A stretch of DNA of 64,000 nucleotides from Pachyseris speciosa (GCA_016490735.1 JAEMWC010000021.1:907501-971500), one strand, 5' to 3'; counted from the stretch's first letter, positions 33,987 through 47,900 are shown. The notes: generated by a model not told the origin, from the sequence alone. Numbers and translations: made by a program.

Positions 33987-36900
33987 AAAAATACCTGGCA
34001 AAGCTGAACTGTTTTCATTCCGTTTGTTTTCGGTTCGTTTCCTTTTTTTTATTTTTATTTATTCATTTATTTATTTATTTGCTTTCTTTGTGTTTTCATG
34101 CAAAACTACCATGACAGCAGAGTTAAGTACATGCGCCGTGAAGCTAGTGAGGCAGCGGAACGTGTCACAAGGCAGTCGTAATACATGACGATTCGTGACA
34201 CCTTACACAGGTAGTGCGCGAGTAAACTGTCACGCCATACTTTCGTAACATTGGAAATATATATATTCCGATTTCGTATGAACAACGATGTTTCAAAATG
34301 CAAATGACTAAAACAACAACAACAACAGCACTTTTTTGTACTCATAGCTTACAAAAGGTAATCACAAACGGGCCACTTTTAGTACAGTTAACCCTGATGG
34401 GAACATCACTAACCACACCTGTGTTATCTGATCAGAAATTATCTTATTAGAAATTATTATTATTTGTTTATTTATTTATTTTTTTTTTTGGAAAGATATG
34501 GAAAACACTCCTGCGTTTTCGAAAAGCTTCTGGGGGTCTTTGATACCAATTAATTTATTCTCCAACTTCTTTAAAAAATATTCATATGAATAATGTAAAA
34601 TTAGTAAAACTAAAACAAGTTAAATTGGATCTGATGATTTACTCATGATGAGAATCGGTCAAAATCTTAACTGTCACCTGAGAAATGGCATGTAGTTTCA
34701 CTGCTCGCTGAGATTCCAGTACCCCAATCTATACCGGCTCCTAAAAGCATGAGCCTTGGAAAGACAATAGCAATTCGAAAGTTCTAGCCGAATAAGTTTT
34801 CATATCCCAAACTGATTGATTTTGATGGACTAAGTTCTCGTGTAAACAATGGTAATCCTTGTGATATAATTCAATGCACAAAATTTCCAAGTCAATGAGA
34901 TGGCTCACATCCCGCATTGTCTATATAGGGTGAGACGCAAATCATGCGCATCGTCCCCAGTTCGAAATCGAAACCCCTCAAGTTAACTTGTTAGGCTGCG
35001 CGCTAAGAATTTTATGTCATCTTCGTTTTGCCTCAAGACGACATTAGCAACTGAACCCAGAACAACTCTGACAGCGTACTCTGATTCAATTGACCTTTGA
35101 AAGGTAAGCACTTTTGTATCTCTGTCTAGATGCCTTTCGTTGGGTTACGTTGCCCATTTCCATCTGCTTCGAGAAAAATAAGTTGCGAACACTACAAAAG
35201 AAAACTGACACGGTAGAAGCTCTTCGTATCAGAAGCTTATCAGACGTATGCTCCTCAGTAGTCGGTATAACTGTTGGCAGTTGTTGACCCGGACGCTAAT
35301 TGACTTAGCTTAATGAAATCAACATTTGAAAGTCAGTAAAGATATCCAGCCACGGAAGGTTGCATAAGAGTCATTAATTAACGTTCTACGTATGCAAAGA
35401 TGCCGCAGTCCACTGATTTTCGAAGGCTTATGTAATAGTGCATGGCCCACTGTGCGCAATCACTAAGTGTTTACGTTATATCTTCAGTATGATCTCAAAG
35501 GCCCTTTGCGATCATGTATAAGACCAACTAACTAAGAATGACAGAACGCCAACACAGTTTGGCGTAGACGACAGTGCCCGTATGTAAAAGATATTTTATT
35601 TCGCACTTTGATCTCGCTGGAGAACTTGGGCAAATGGCAATGACAGTGAGTTTAGTTCTAAGTTTATAATAACCTCTGTTGGTCGTTCAATTTGGAGGGA
35701 AAAGACTCAAACGATTGTTTCGGACGACTGACTGAATAAGTGGGTCTAGCGGTATACTGTAAAAAGAGACTGAATCTTGTCTTGGTCTGATCAATGCGAC
35801 TTTATTTTGAGATCGACTTTCTCTCGATCTCTCGAAGCATGCCATTAGTCGTACCTCGGTCGCTTCCATTATTTCTTGTTGAAGGGGATTTATGATCTGT
35901 AATTAAAGCTGTCCTGTTATAAACGATTTTAAAACCATTGCGTCGTTGTTGTCTCAATAATTGTTACTAGAGATACAAAGCAAGGAAAAAGAGAGATCTG
36001 AAGCATAGAAGTATGTGAAGTGGTAAAGTGATTTTGCGAAACTGAAAAAGGGCTGATACTCTGCGACTTAGTTTCATTGTATTTGGCCACAATATGTTTC
36101 GAGAACTTTCTTTTTAGAAATCCACTGACGAGGAACTGATGTAAAGTTTAGAGCTTGCTTATACATGACCAGCATAGCAAGAGGTAGTTAATTTGGGCAT
36201 CAGTGAGGATCAGAAAGGTTAAGAGCTTCGAGAAAACAAAAGAAGACTGATATTATCCAAATATAATACTAAATTTGTTAAAAGCAACAGTTTTTCTTTT
36301 GATGAGGACAGGTACTAAATTTAGAATTCCCTTCCCCACATCATAGATCTGCTACTGTACCTCTTTGTTTGCTAAGAAAATCGACCTTTTTGTTTTCTAC
36401 CCTTTCGAACGATTTTTGCCTCCCCTTAAAACATCAGGAAAAAAAAACAAAAAACAACAACAACAGCAACAACAAAAAACATAGTAATGTCCCATAGCGC
36501 ACATTTTCGTTAAATGGGTATCATATTTTACGTTACGATCAAACCATACTCCAAGGCTCCTCGCTGTAGTAGTTGTTTTAACTTAAGTATGTTTAATTGT
36601 CATTTCATCAAGGGATACTTTGTCTTGATGTTGTCGCACCTAGATTACCAAGAATTACGTCGTTCCCTCGTTCAGTATAAGTTATTATTACTATAAATAA
36701 CGCGTCGTTGAGGAAATTTCTTGGGGTCTGTAACACCACCAGTCTTAGTGCCTCTTGAAATTAATTCGTGACAAGCTTACGTCTTGGCAATTTTTCAATT
36801 CTAAAATTACGCCAACAAGGAAGTGCTAACTAAACCCCCTCCAACGCATACCTTACTTGTCGAATGCACGCACTTCCTTCATCCCACAATACAGAAATTA

Positions 36901-38340
36901 AAGAAACGGAAATTACAGCCTTTATGCGACAGCACTCAACCTGATGTTTGCGAACCTAACCAATAAATTGTCAAGTTTTGTATTTTGTCAGTTTCGGGCT
37001 TCATGCAATAGCATGTGTGAGGATGAAATCTTTATGTAAACACAGTGTCATCTTAATCAAATATATAATAAAGTTGCCGAAAACCACTTAGATCACATGC
37101 TTTAGAAGCCAACAGTTTGGGTAAATTGCAATTGTTTCGTTCTTAGTTAATTTCTATTTTTAGGCCAATTCTTCGTAAATTCCAATGGACAGGGACCCTT
37201 CCGGTTAAAGCCAGCTTGGCTGTAGAATTCTGCTCTTGTGGCGTCCGTCAGAATTGGCGTTGCCCGTCAGTCACACGGGAAAAATAATTTGATTTGTCGT
37301 ATATTCGCTAAAACCTTGAGTACAATCCCTACGAAGGTACTGTGTTAATCTGATTTCGCACCCAAGCTGCCAACATACAGATCCAATGGCTGAAAATCAC
37401 TTTATCCTTAAAACAAACAGTTACCCGTGATCCCGTTGGTAAAAAGTTTGATTATTTAGTTAACCGTGAGCACAATACGTGTATGGAAGGTGTTAGTTTC
37501 GTATCCATGCTGCCAAATCTGAAGACTGAAAATCAAACTCTATCCTTAATTAAAACAAACAGTTAACCTGACATCCATCTAGATAAGAAGCTTTTATCTC
37601 AGAGAAGGTCAAAGTTTCGACTGAAGAGTCTATGATGTGCCAGAAGGATGTGCGTAACTTCATGGTTTTGCCAAAATCAGTGTTGAATGAACCGGTCAGT
37701 AGAAACCTAAATGCTACCGTGAAAAGTCCCTTTCGATTTCAATGACTATTCGGCAATATCGTCTTTAATAACTAAAATTTGCCTCTAAATCAACAGAGAA
37801 AGCCCAGAATAATCTTAAGTTCACAAAAATGTTTCAGGTCCTAGTTCAGGGAGACGGAAAGGCCAAATTAGCATTGCTGCGTCATAGATCGGTTTTAGTC
37901 TCCAAATGAGCCGATAATGAGGTCCTTTTTTGGAAACTACAGACAGAGATTTACAGATGACAGAGATTTACATATACGTCAATCGCTGGAGACGACCCGC
38001 GTAATGTTGAGAATTCGAGTGACGAGTGGTCAATGCTGAAATGAAAATGCACCTTTTGTCCTCTCTTGAATGCACTTAACTCCGTCTACCCTTGTCGCTG
38101 CGTTGTGAGTGCGTTATTCCTTATAGAGTACGTTTTTTCTCTGCTTGTTTCTTTTTTGGTGCCTTCTTTTTGTTAGTTTATTTTTCCGGTCCTAATCAGT
38201 GTCTTCCGGAACAGTGTCTCTAGAGGAGACTGATTAGGATAAAAATTATAATAGTTGTTTAGGCTGAAGAAACAATGGGTCTTGAAATTAATAGATTCGA
38301 GTGTTTAAGAACGATTAGCCATGACGTTCCAGTTTTTCGG
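33232..38340. other. Intergenic desert
   Basis: No exon or RNA gene supported. It holds an (AAT)n microsatellite at about 33926-33980, A/T-rich simple repeats (34050-34080, 36440-36480) and a small CCTAATCAGTGTC / GACTGATTAGG hairpin at about 38192-38238. Confidence 0.5.
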
Positions 38341-38344
38341 GTAC

Positions 38345-38880
38345 TGGGACACCCGGAGGGGTGCAGTGGGGGGGGGGGGGGGGGGGGGGACAGTACTCCC
38401 ATAAATTTCGGATAGGTGTGTGCCGCGAAGGGTCTTAAACCCTGACCCTATTTAAGGATAAAGCTAACGAAAATTAATACCCTATTTAAGGCCCAAACCC
38501 GGAAAGAACCGGCGTGAAATAAAATCCGGAAACCTGTCAGTGTTCGCAGGCTCAGATGGGAGACGATCCAAACCATGACTTACCGCCACGGAAAAACATA
38601 AAATTTCATTTAGCTGGGTATTTACGTATTGCTATTTTAGCTGATACAATTTAGGCACCTTATCTAAGGGTAACACCGGGAACACTATGCCAATATGGGT
38701 AAAAATTATACCCTATTTAAGGATAACCATACCATCCCGCAGCACATACCTATGTCTCGGCCAAGCGAGTTACAGGTCACGGGAGGGAAAAGAAATGATT
38801 TAGAGCAGGGTAGAGTATCTGTCTTTGACATTCATGTGTGGGTTGGGTGCGTGGGTGGGTGGGTGAGATCAAATATGGAC
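38345..38880. repeat. Poly(G) tract and ACCCTATTTAAGG repeat block
   Basis: A 22-bp G run (38368-38389) precedes repeated TACCCTATTTAAGG-type units near 38446, 38481 and 38708. The block is related to the TACCCTATTTCAGACC element at 40945-41283. Confidence 0.6.
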
Positions 38881-39921
38881 TGATAGCGGCTGCCAGAGGC
38901 GCCTTCACAGGCTGACGTTCGATCTCACCCTAGAGAAGCATTGGAAACCGCCATGAAACTATGTGATATGTGCGGTATATAAATCCATTACCATTACTAT
39001 TATAGAATATAGCTGACCAAACCATAGCAGTTTCGAATACGAAGAAATGCCATCCTTGGCATTTCGTCGTATTGAATTTGCAATATGTACACCCAGTGAA
39101 TCCTGGCATTTTTTATTCCAAACATTCCGCTCTTCTCGACTTTCAGCAAGCAAACTGAGGCTCTCCAGCGAAGGATAACTCTCACTTGAACGATTAAATA
39201 TAATGAAAGAAACAACAACAGAAACAGTGAAAACTGATAGAAAAATAATAATAATAAAATAAATAAAAACAGCCCTTTTTCAGTTCCAGACCTTTACTAG
39301 TCTCACGCCTTTATTGACTGTATTCGTTGAATGCTGTACAATAACGTTTGTTTATTTTTTTTCTAATTATCATTATTGTCTCTTAAGGCCTTGTAAGGTT
39401 CTTTATTTCGTGTTCGCACCAAGCTTATTCGCCTTAAGTTAGGGAAACGCATTTGTATACATGCTTTTCGTACTTTCGACAATTTGTGTTTACAATACTC
39501 ATGTAATTAAAAACAGCAACAAAAACACCATCAGCGATGACGAATTAATAATAATTAATGATGCCTTTTCCTTGTTATCTGATAACTGTTAAAATGCATG
39601 GAATATAGCTAGGTTTTTAAACGGGCTTTTAATTATTATAAGTACGTAACTTCCGGTCGACCGTACCATTGCGTGGAAGCCGGTACTTCATCAGCTAAAG
39701 CTCTAAACGGAATTGGCGCTGCCCGTGGGAAAACGTGATTTTTCAAAATTAATTTGGTTACGTTCAATGGTAAGTAGGCAAAATCCTAAAATGTATTGAC
39801 TGGAAATCTAAATGGATTGAGTGGAAATCTGTAAAAAAGAAAGTGAAAAAAAAAATTTGAAAAGAAACTGAAATCAGAGAGAAGTCCCAAGGACGATCAT
39901 GAAGACAGTTTAGTAGTACAT

Positions 39922-40386
39922 TTAGTATAAATCTACTAGCGTTCTATCACGAATGCCGTTCTCTTTTGGCTACGCCGCTTGTCATTTTAACAATTAGATT
40001 ATGCACCCGAGATTTCTAGCGCGTGATAGCTGATGAGGGCACAGCCCGAATTAGTTATCACGCATAGAAGAAGAACGATTTATTAGTAGTACTTCCACGA
40101 GGTGGCTCTTCACCTACTAATTACAAATCTTAAATCAAATCAAATTAAATCAAATGGTTTTGAGGAGAGAGGAAAACCGGAGTACCCGGAGAAAAACCTC
40201 TCGGAGCAGAGTAGAGCCACCAAACTCAGCGCACATATGGCACCGAGTCCGGGAATCGAACCCGGGACACATTGGTGGAAGGCGAGTGCTCGCCAACCCT
40301 GCTCCCCCATGACACAGAATAGACAGCGAGTAGCGTAGCCAATCAGAGAACGGCATTCGTGATAGAAGCCAGTAGATTTATACTAA
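39922..40386. mobile_element. Foldback with ~65-bp arms, interrupted by a SINE
   Basis: Left arm TAGTATAAATCTACTAGCGT...CACGAATGCCGTTCTCTTTT (39922-39990) is inverted at 40321-40386 (AGAGAACGGCATTCGTGATA...TAGATTTATACTA). The SINE at 40152-40310 lies within the loop, so it inserted later or was carried along. Confidence 0.65.
40152..40310 (-). mobile_element. tRNA-derived SINE (copy 2)
   Basis: On the minus strand: a tRNA-like head with GAGCACTCGCCTTCCACCAA, B box GGTTCGATTCC, then CGGTGCCATATGTGCGCTGA and the family body ending in CTCTCTCCTCAAAACC with a (TTTGAT)n tail at 40130-40152. The pol III A box region appears shortened compared with the 54.3-kb copy. Confidence 0.65.
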
Positions 40387-40944
40387 TCTGTGGTAGGTAG
40401 TGAGTAGCGGCTGTCAACAAAATGGCGGTTGCTTCGAAGCCGTCTGCGAGAAGGATTAGTGTACTTGTTTAGTTTTGAACGACTGATACATTATTTATAC
40501 TAAAACAATTAGATTATTTGCTCTTGATTTCTATGCGTGATAAGCTATCACGCGATAGAAATATCGTGCTTGTGATCTAATATACAGGGTTCAATTCAGA
40601 ATAATTGGGCGATAAAGGAGCCCCGGCCGTCACCGCCCAGACTCACAGGTTACGGGAAACGAGAAAAGGGATTACAGTATCGACATCAAACGAAACCCTA
40701 TGTCATGTCTAGTCAGGAAGCCCTGAGGCAAAGGAAAAGCCGTCATTCAGTTGGTCGGGTTGGTCGTAGTCAGGAGTTTGCCTTGCTCTCTTCTGGGTGT
40801 AAGAATAGTCTTTAAAGGAACGCGATATCCCATCAGTGATCAGCTCTCAATCTTTATTTAAAGAGGATATTCCGTGACGTATGACGGCTACATAGGGAAC
40901 ATGTACATAGAATCTAGAATAGAGAATACAGCTGACCGAGCCAC

Positions 40945-41283
40945 CCAGGCAGGGGTGGGGAGGGGGGGGGACCTCCCAGAAAAATTGGGTGGGGTGTGCG
41001 GCCTGCTTTCTGAAACCCTTACCCTATTTCAGACCCAAATATGCTTTTTCCCTACCCTATTTCAGACCTATTTTACGTACATGGTTGACGTAAACATAAT
41101 TTGAAAAGGGCTTTTGGTGATGGTCTTATCGCCTACTACTGTAACGGTAGCTTCTTCTGAAAAAGCATACCCTATTTCAGACCAAAATGGTCAAAATCAA
41201 TACCCTATTTCAGACCAAAACGGCTAAAAACCATACCCTTTGACGCCGCAAATACCTATATAGCCCATATAAAGACCCCAAGG
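40945..41283. mobile_element. 339-bp insertion with 9-bp target duplication, TACCCTATTTCAGACC repeats
   Basis: CCGAGCCAC flanks both sides exactly (40936-40944 and 41284-41292). The interior repeats ACCCTATTTCAGACC four times. The corresponding position in unit 1 of the tandem duplication (about 39015-39030) lacks it, giving an empty site. Confidence 0.65.
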
Positions 41284-44200
41284 CCGAGCCACAGCTGTCT
41301 TGAATAGTGCTTTGACCAACATCCGAATAAATGCCATCCTTGGCATTTCAGCGTATTGAATTTTCAATATGTACCCCGTGAATCCTATTTCATTTCGTCC
41401 AAACATTCCGCTCTTCTCGACGTTCAGCATTTAAGCTGAGGCTCTCTAGCGAGGGATAACTCTTACTTGAACGATCAAAATGACAGAAAAAAAGTTTTAC
41501 AACAGCAAAATCTGATGAAAAAAGGGGGCAAAAAACAGCCGTTCTTTTCTCTTCCTTTCTCCAAAACCAGTTTTACGTCTTTGTTGACTTCTTATTCGCT
41601 GAACGCTGTCTTCTTCTTTTATAACATTTGTTTATTGTATGTAATTGCCACGGCCATTATTGTATCTTTGAATGTTCTAAGGGAGGGGCACCCAACTAGC
41701 CAAATCGATCAAATACTGTAGAAAGTCTGTTTAAAGTGATGATTTCGTTAACTAGAAGAATTTGATCTATTCGGATTCCTTAGCTGAAATTTTAATTGCC
41801 CGTAAATGTCAGGGAACAAAATCTTACTTTGAGCCGTTAAATGCTAGCTGAAATTAACTTTCCACTAACTTTCTAGCCGGAACTGTTTTCTTTCCGAAAA
41901 TGCTAGCTGACGTTTTTGGCTGCCAAAAACAGCAAGTACGACCTTTTCGAACACCTCAGAGGCTATGATTTCTCCATTGCCAATCTTTTAGGCGACGTTT
42001 AAGGTCTTTAAATTACGAAAAGCCGAGTGCCTTCTTTACTAGACGCCGAAAGCGTAAGGCAAACTACCCTCCACCGAACAGGATATCTACCGAAACTTCA
42101 GTGTCGTTGGGTGTCCCTGTCTAAGCCGAGGTTCTTTATCTTGTGATCGCACTAAGCTTATTCTCGCTCAATTAGAGAAACGCATTTGTATACCTGCTTT
42201 TCGATCTTTCAGTTTGTGTCATTTCAGTGTTATATTTACACGGTACTCGTTATAATTTAATTAAAACAAACAACAACAACAACAACAACAGCGCTACCTT
42301 GTTATCCGATGACTGTCAACTGAAAGTGCATGAAAGAAAAGTTTTTCAACGGTTGTCAATTTTTAGAGGTTCTTTTACGTCACTTCCGGTCGACCGTACC
42401 CCTGCGTGGAAGCGGGTTGTACGTCAGCTGAAGTGGTACTGCCCGTGGGAAAAAATATATTTTCCAAAATTCGGTTCAAAGCTAGACAAAATCCTGAAAT
42501 GGAATAAATTTTATTCCCATGCTACCATTGAAGACCTGTAAAACAGAAGGTGAAAAAAAAAAACGAAACGAAAATAAATTGGAATCTGAGAGAAGTTACA
42601 CTAGAAGCCTCACCAGATCGAAATCTGACGGATACTTAAAATGTTCAAGAAGCTAGAGATGTGTATAGCTAAGACGGAATGTTTCAAGAGCAATTAAAAT
42701 AAATAAATAAATAAATCTCTAAGCAAACCGGGAAATCTGGCCGGCACTGTTCATTATTTCTTTGTAGGCTCCAGGAAACCGGAAGAACCAAATTAGAATG
42801 TTAATACGTAACAGACAGGGTTCAGTTCCTAATTAATAGACGATAAACGAGCCCCTTTGAGAAATTCCCATAGGAAAGTCACAAAGATTTAAATATACGT
42901 TTCCAAAGACGACGACACTCCCAGCTTATTGCCCATGAATTCGGGTAAGTGGGGGTTCTTTAAATTTAATGCACAGCCAACCGGTTCAATGTGGATCAGT
43001 GCCATTGTGTTGTATTTAGTTATTCGAGTAACATTGCTGCTTGTTTAACTGTTTGTACTGCTGGTATTGAGCTAGGATTGTAGGACTGGTCCGGGATACG
43101 ATCTTTAATTATGATCCTTCGGCAGTTAATAAGACTGACATGTGCGTTGTTCCGGTCGGCCATATTCCAAATTACGACCATGATTACTCTGCATACGGTG
43201 ATTACTCAGTACTAAAATTCCCTCACAACAGGTTTTTAGAGCTAATGTATTACAAAATGAATCTGGAATATTGCGTGAAAAGCAAACGTTTGCGAGTACC
43301 GTTTGTTTGGCCAGGCCGTGAGCGGCCCTCGTTACTAGGCGTTTTGGGTTTTAAGATTCACGGGGCACGAGAAACGGGATACGGGAGCACAGCTCTCCAG
43401 ATAAAAACGGGGTGGAGGATCTTCATGCTTAATAGACCCTGATTTGGAGTTTAAATGCACGGGTCACGGGAAATGGGACTAGGGATAACCACATTCAAGA
43501 CTGATAACAACCCGGTTGCTGACATGGACAATGAGCAATAACGTGGAATAAAGAGTAAACCATTTTGGGTTTAAGAGGCATTAGTCACGGGAAACGGGAT
43601 ACGGGATGTCTGTCATACAAGCCATGTCTAGTCGGGTATCCCAGAGGAAAGAAACTTACGTAAGTCGGGCCAAAATCAGGATCAAATTTAATTGGTACGA
43701 TTTGTCAAGCCCTTTCTCATGTTATGCCTTCGAATCGAAGATTTGATTAAACTCCGCGCGATATCAGCCTATTTCAGTCCTCGATCCTTCATTTCAAAAT
43801 GCGACGGCCCGTTACGGTTGAGCTATAACGAACGCTGACAGGTTCACGGGTGTCTCGAGTCGTACATTGACCGACGCCAGCGTTTATGTTTGTTTTTACT
43901 GCTCACTTTCTTGAATTATCATCAAGTCAATCCTAGCTATTGCATATATACAGATTTGGCAAGAGTTCGGTCTCATTTGAAAAATAACCTAACAGAAATT
44001 TGAAGGATAAACTAACAGAGAAAACAAAACACGACCCGTGGGCGTCGAGTCCTCTGTCGCAACTTGTTGCTCACGAGACTATCGGAAACGTGGAATGAAC
44101 CATATATGGAGAACCGTGTAAAAACCGTTTGGGAAATAAAAGCTTTTGTCATGCACGTGCGAGAAATATTGGAGGACTTGTTAAATTTCCTGCTTTTGAT

Positions 44201-44589
44201 AGTTGCCAAATTTACACCTAAACTTGCGTGCAACCGCATCAAGAGATCTTTTATTTTTTGTTCCGTGTTCTGCTTTCAGTGCGCAATCAAGCGGAAGGGC
44301 ATTGTCCTAAAAAGGAAGGAAAGGTGTCAATGTGATATGATTGGTAATTCAATACACTTATCCCTGCCCACTGGTACGAAGTAATATATAATGTTACAAT
44401 TTGGGGGCAGATCCTTAGTAACAAAGCTGCGGACATAAATCGTAAAACCAACCTCTCTGGCCTAATTTCGCAGTCCTACCCTTGAACGTTTTCCAATATA
44501 GTATATTTCTACTTTCCCTTGGCAGATCAGAGACACCATTGAACCAGCTGTGGAAAGAAACCACCGAGTAATTGTTAACTGCATCAAGC

Positions 44590-44962
44590 ATGACAACATT
44601 CAAGCTTACTTTAAAACTTCTACTCCTGGCTTTTGTCGGACAGGAATTAGTTCATGCGAACCTTCGCTCGATCAGTTTAGGGCAGCGAGTCCCAAATGCT
44701 GGCGAAATCGACACTTGTGGCAACATCAGAGACATAATCAAGAGAAACTCAGCTCGTTTCAGAAAGATTCTTGTGCGAAATACTAACAGTGAAATCGTCT
44801 TTGCCAATGATGATTGTCGCCGTATGACTGCACGAGGAAAGAGCAAACTCGATGTTTTGGCTTCCAGAGTGAGAGGACAGTGGAGCAATGTGCGATTAAA
44901 GGTGACCCTGGCTTGGACAGATCAACTCCTTCCTCAAACCCCAATATCGCTCCATTATGAAG
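44590..44962 (+). CDS. hedgling: hedgling exon 1: signal peptide and first two-thirds of hedge domain
   Basis: Leader MTTFKLTLKLLLLAFVGQEL with cleavage likely after VHA (residue 23). Then IKRNSARFRKI, IVFANDDCRRMTARGKSKLD, QWSNVRLKVTLAW and SLHYEG, each aligning with Hedgehog N-domains (RNSERF, IIFKDEE...RLMTQRCKDKL, QWPGVKLRVTEGW, SLHYEG). Hedgehog's N-terminal CGPGRG, the palmitoylation site, is absent. Donor GAAG|GTAGGT at 44963, phase 1. Upstream, CCCTTGGCAG ending at 44525 could be an acceptor for a 5' UTR exon, or TATAGTATA at about 44497 a core promoter; undecided. Confidence 0.9.
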
Positions 44963-47900
44963 GTAGGTCACGTTCGCGTTTCACGGTGTTTACCCTTTTG
45001 AGTTTGAGTTTAAATTGAAAAAAGTCAACAATTCTCTCAATGAGCCAAATGCTGCTCACTGGTTTATAAATCATTGGGCTTCGTTTGAATGGCTACACTA
45101 AACGAATTCAAACCGCGCACACGCATATTGGAACCCACCTCTTCAGACACGGGCCAACTGAGAAAAGTTATACAGTAGCTCGATATAAACTGTATAAACT
45201 TCTTATGTAACGGTTATCGCCAGTATAGAACTTAATTTTTAGGCAAGTGATTGTCCCGTAGTGTCCTATCTTATATGTTTCAGAAACTGTAAGTTTATTT
45301 TTTTTTTCACGTTTAACCGGTTTCCCGGAAGGTAAAGAATATTTTGCAATTATTTCACAACTATAAACCACTTGAAAAGGTCACCGAGTTAATTTTTAGT
45401 CGGATAAATGAAACGCTATCTGATGGGATTCGGAACGTACAAATAAAACGTGATACTACATAAATGTTTATTACTTTAAAAATTGTGCGCAGTTAAATTA
45501 TATTTGATATGGCGAAATCGAAGTTCGTGCTGTTTCCCTGTTTGTCCTCTATTTATAAATTCTGAAACAGAACTCCAAAAGGTGTCACGCACTGGTTTAA
45601 AAGCTGTTTCTTGAAATGTGCTAAATGTGATCCCATCTAAAGTTTTGTTTACTTAATAAAAACACGTGCCAACTTCACGGTAAATCCTGTCACGAATGCA
45701 GGCATCTCGAATGAATGAAATAATTTCACCCGTCATGTTTTATTGCACGGATCAATATAGAGGAAAATCAGTACACGGAGACTCTTTGAAATTGTTTGTT
45801 CCGAAAACTATGACATTTCCTTCATAACAAGGACAATTTATTTTTTACCGGAAGTAAAAATTTCATCATAGTTGGGAGATTCTGTTAAGCAACCGGAATG
45901 TCATTCTCTTTATTCCAATGACCAGAGCATTTCTTTTGATACTGTAAGGAGACAATAGATGCTTGTCGCAGATAAGACTGTTAGCGATTTACTCGTCATA
46001 GGAAAACAACAGCCTTAATTCTTAGTACGTTTCTCTTGGACTTTTTAACTTGGGTAGCGCCACATCGATGCACAATCATATTCTCAATATAGTTAACATC
46101 TAGTAAACCTCCACATGACCACTTTTGTTTGCTGAAAACTGAACTGATCACAAGTGCCCAAGAGATGCAATATTTGTCATATTTCTGACTTGTTTTCCAA
46201 AGGGTCACGACCTCAAAAAGTATGGAAGTTCTATCTGGACTATGGATTGAGTCACGATAATGACAAAATGTTTATCGTCCCTCGCAATTTAGAACACTAA
46301 AGTCATTTTTTCTACATACCCTCAACGGCGAACACGTATCTTGCTAACTTGTGTTCAAGTGGTAAAAAAAATATCTGCATCGTGGTAGGCACGTCCTCGT
46401 CTCAATTATTTGCCTTCAGTTAATCGACTTTGCAATCCAATTTTTTACGGTTTGTTTGTCATTTCTAAAGTTTCTGTGAACTTCGGTTACAATCTAGATT
46501 TTGTGGTTGACATGATATTGTTTATCGAGCAAATTTTCACCTCATACAACCTTTTCTTCACGATTACGTAAACCACCCAAGTGACATATCTTTAAGCAGT
46601 CGCAACTTGCCTAAGCGCATTTCTGCGATTTGTTTATACCTCATAAGAGGCCTTCCAAAGAGTAGAAGCGGCAAGCAACGTGGCTTAAAAAAGGGCGACA
46701 ATCTTCCCCCAAAACACCGACAACAGACAGAAATTGTCCGAAAAGCGCCACAGTTTGCGACAGGGACAATTCATCATCGTTTTCTTGACGACCGTGACAT
46801 TTGTCCCCAACGAAACAAGCGAGAGACAGAGTCACAAGCGAGCGACAAAGCAACATCAGACCACCCCTTGGAAGGCCTCATAAATGATTCTTTGATCATG
46901 TAAAGCATAACTAGATAGGTAGCCTGCGTAGCAAGCGTTTCCGTGTGGTTTCCGAGCAAAGATGGACTTAAGAAGTTTTGGCTCGCCCAATTTTTCGCGC
47001 GGGAAAAACGTCTAAAGCCTTCTCTGCTCGAAAACCACACGGAAACGCGCTCTACGCAGGCTACTGGCTTGGCCAATTAGCTTTTTGTGGCTTAGGCCAC
47101 TTCCACAGTGGCCAATTTTACCGTTTCATTTATGCTTGATAGAATCATAATAAATATCTTTTGTCTTGCAGGCCGCGCTCTTCGTCTCCAGACCTCTGAT
47201 AATGACAGACAGAAACTCGCCACTCTCGCAGGCCTGGCTGTTCAGGCGGGATTTGACTGGGTTTACTATGCAACAAACTCTTACATCCACGCAAGCGTCA
47301 TTCGTGATGGTAAATGCATAGTAGTATATCTTACACTGTTATGATCCGATAATTTCTGAATAGAAAGATAGTGCCACCGGCCTTAAACAGCATTACGAAC
47401 ACCACTATTGGAAGGACAGATAAATGGCTTTGATTTTAAGTGGAAGATTTTCTTGTCATCCATACATTAAGTTAGCACCACTTTATTTTTAAAGTAAGGA
47501 TCGATAGCTGTAACTGACTGCAACGCTTACGCCACGGACCCCAAAACGATAGCCACAATGCAGACATGATTTACAGTATGATACGGACACAGACCGGCCC
47601 AGTGTATTTTATTTTATTTTATTAGCTTCGCCAGAGACCTGGCAGGGACACTACAACAGCGTGCGCCAATTACTGTAGGCCCGTAACTGCAAATCCCTTC
47701 TCCGTAACCACATTCTAGTAGAGATAGACCACCACACCGGGGACTACGTCCCCTACTCTTTTCGAACAGTGCGTGGGTTCTTTAACGTCCCACAGAATCA
47801 ATTATGAAGAGTTGTGAGACGGGACCTACGGTTTATCGTCCTTATCCGAGAAGACTAGAAAGTCTAACCATTTGCAGATATCATTACAAAGGCAGCACTT

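Larger units (their letters stand above)
39003..43800 (+). repeat. Diverged tandem duplication, two units of ~1.9 and ~2.5-2.9 kb
   Basis: Unit 1 (39003-40870) and unit 2 (40923-43800) share, in order: GCTGACC-type start; AAATGCCATCCTTGGCATTT; ACATTCCGCTCTTCTCGAC; ACTTCCGGTCGACCGTACC; CCCGTGGGAAAA; a GGTTCA-TTC...GAGCCCC block; CGGGAAACG; and CATGTCTAGTC. Each unit also carries private insertions. Confidence 0.7.

Noticed and set aside
44064..44384. 106-codon open frame upstream of hedgling
   Set aside because: No domain and no link to the hedgling start; an antisense frame of similar length overlaps it.
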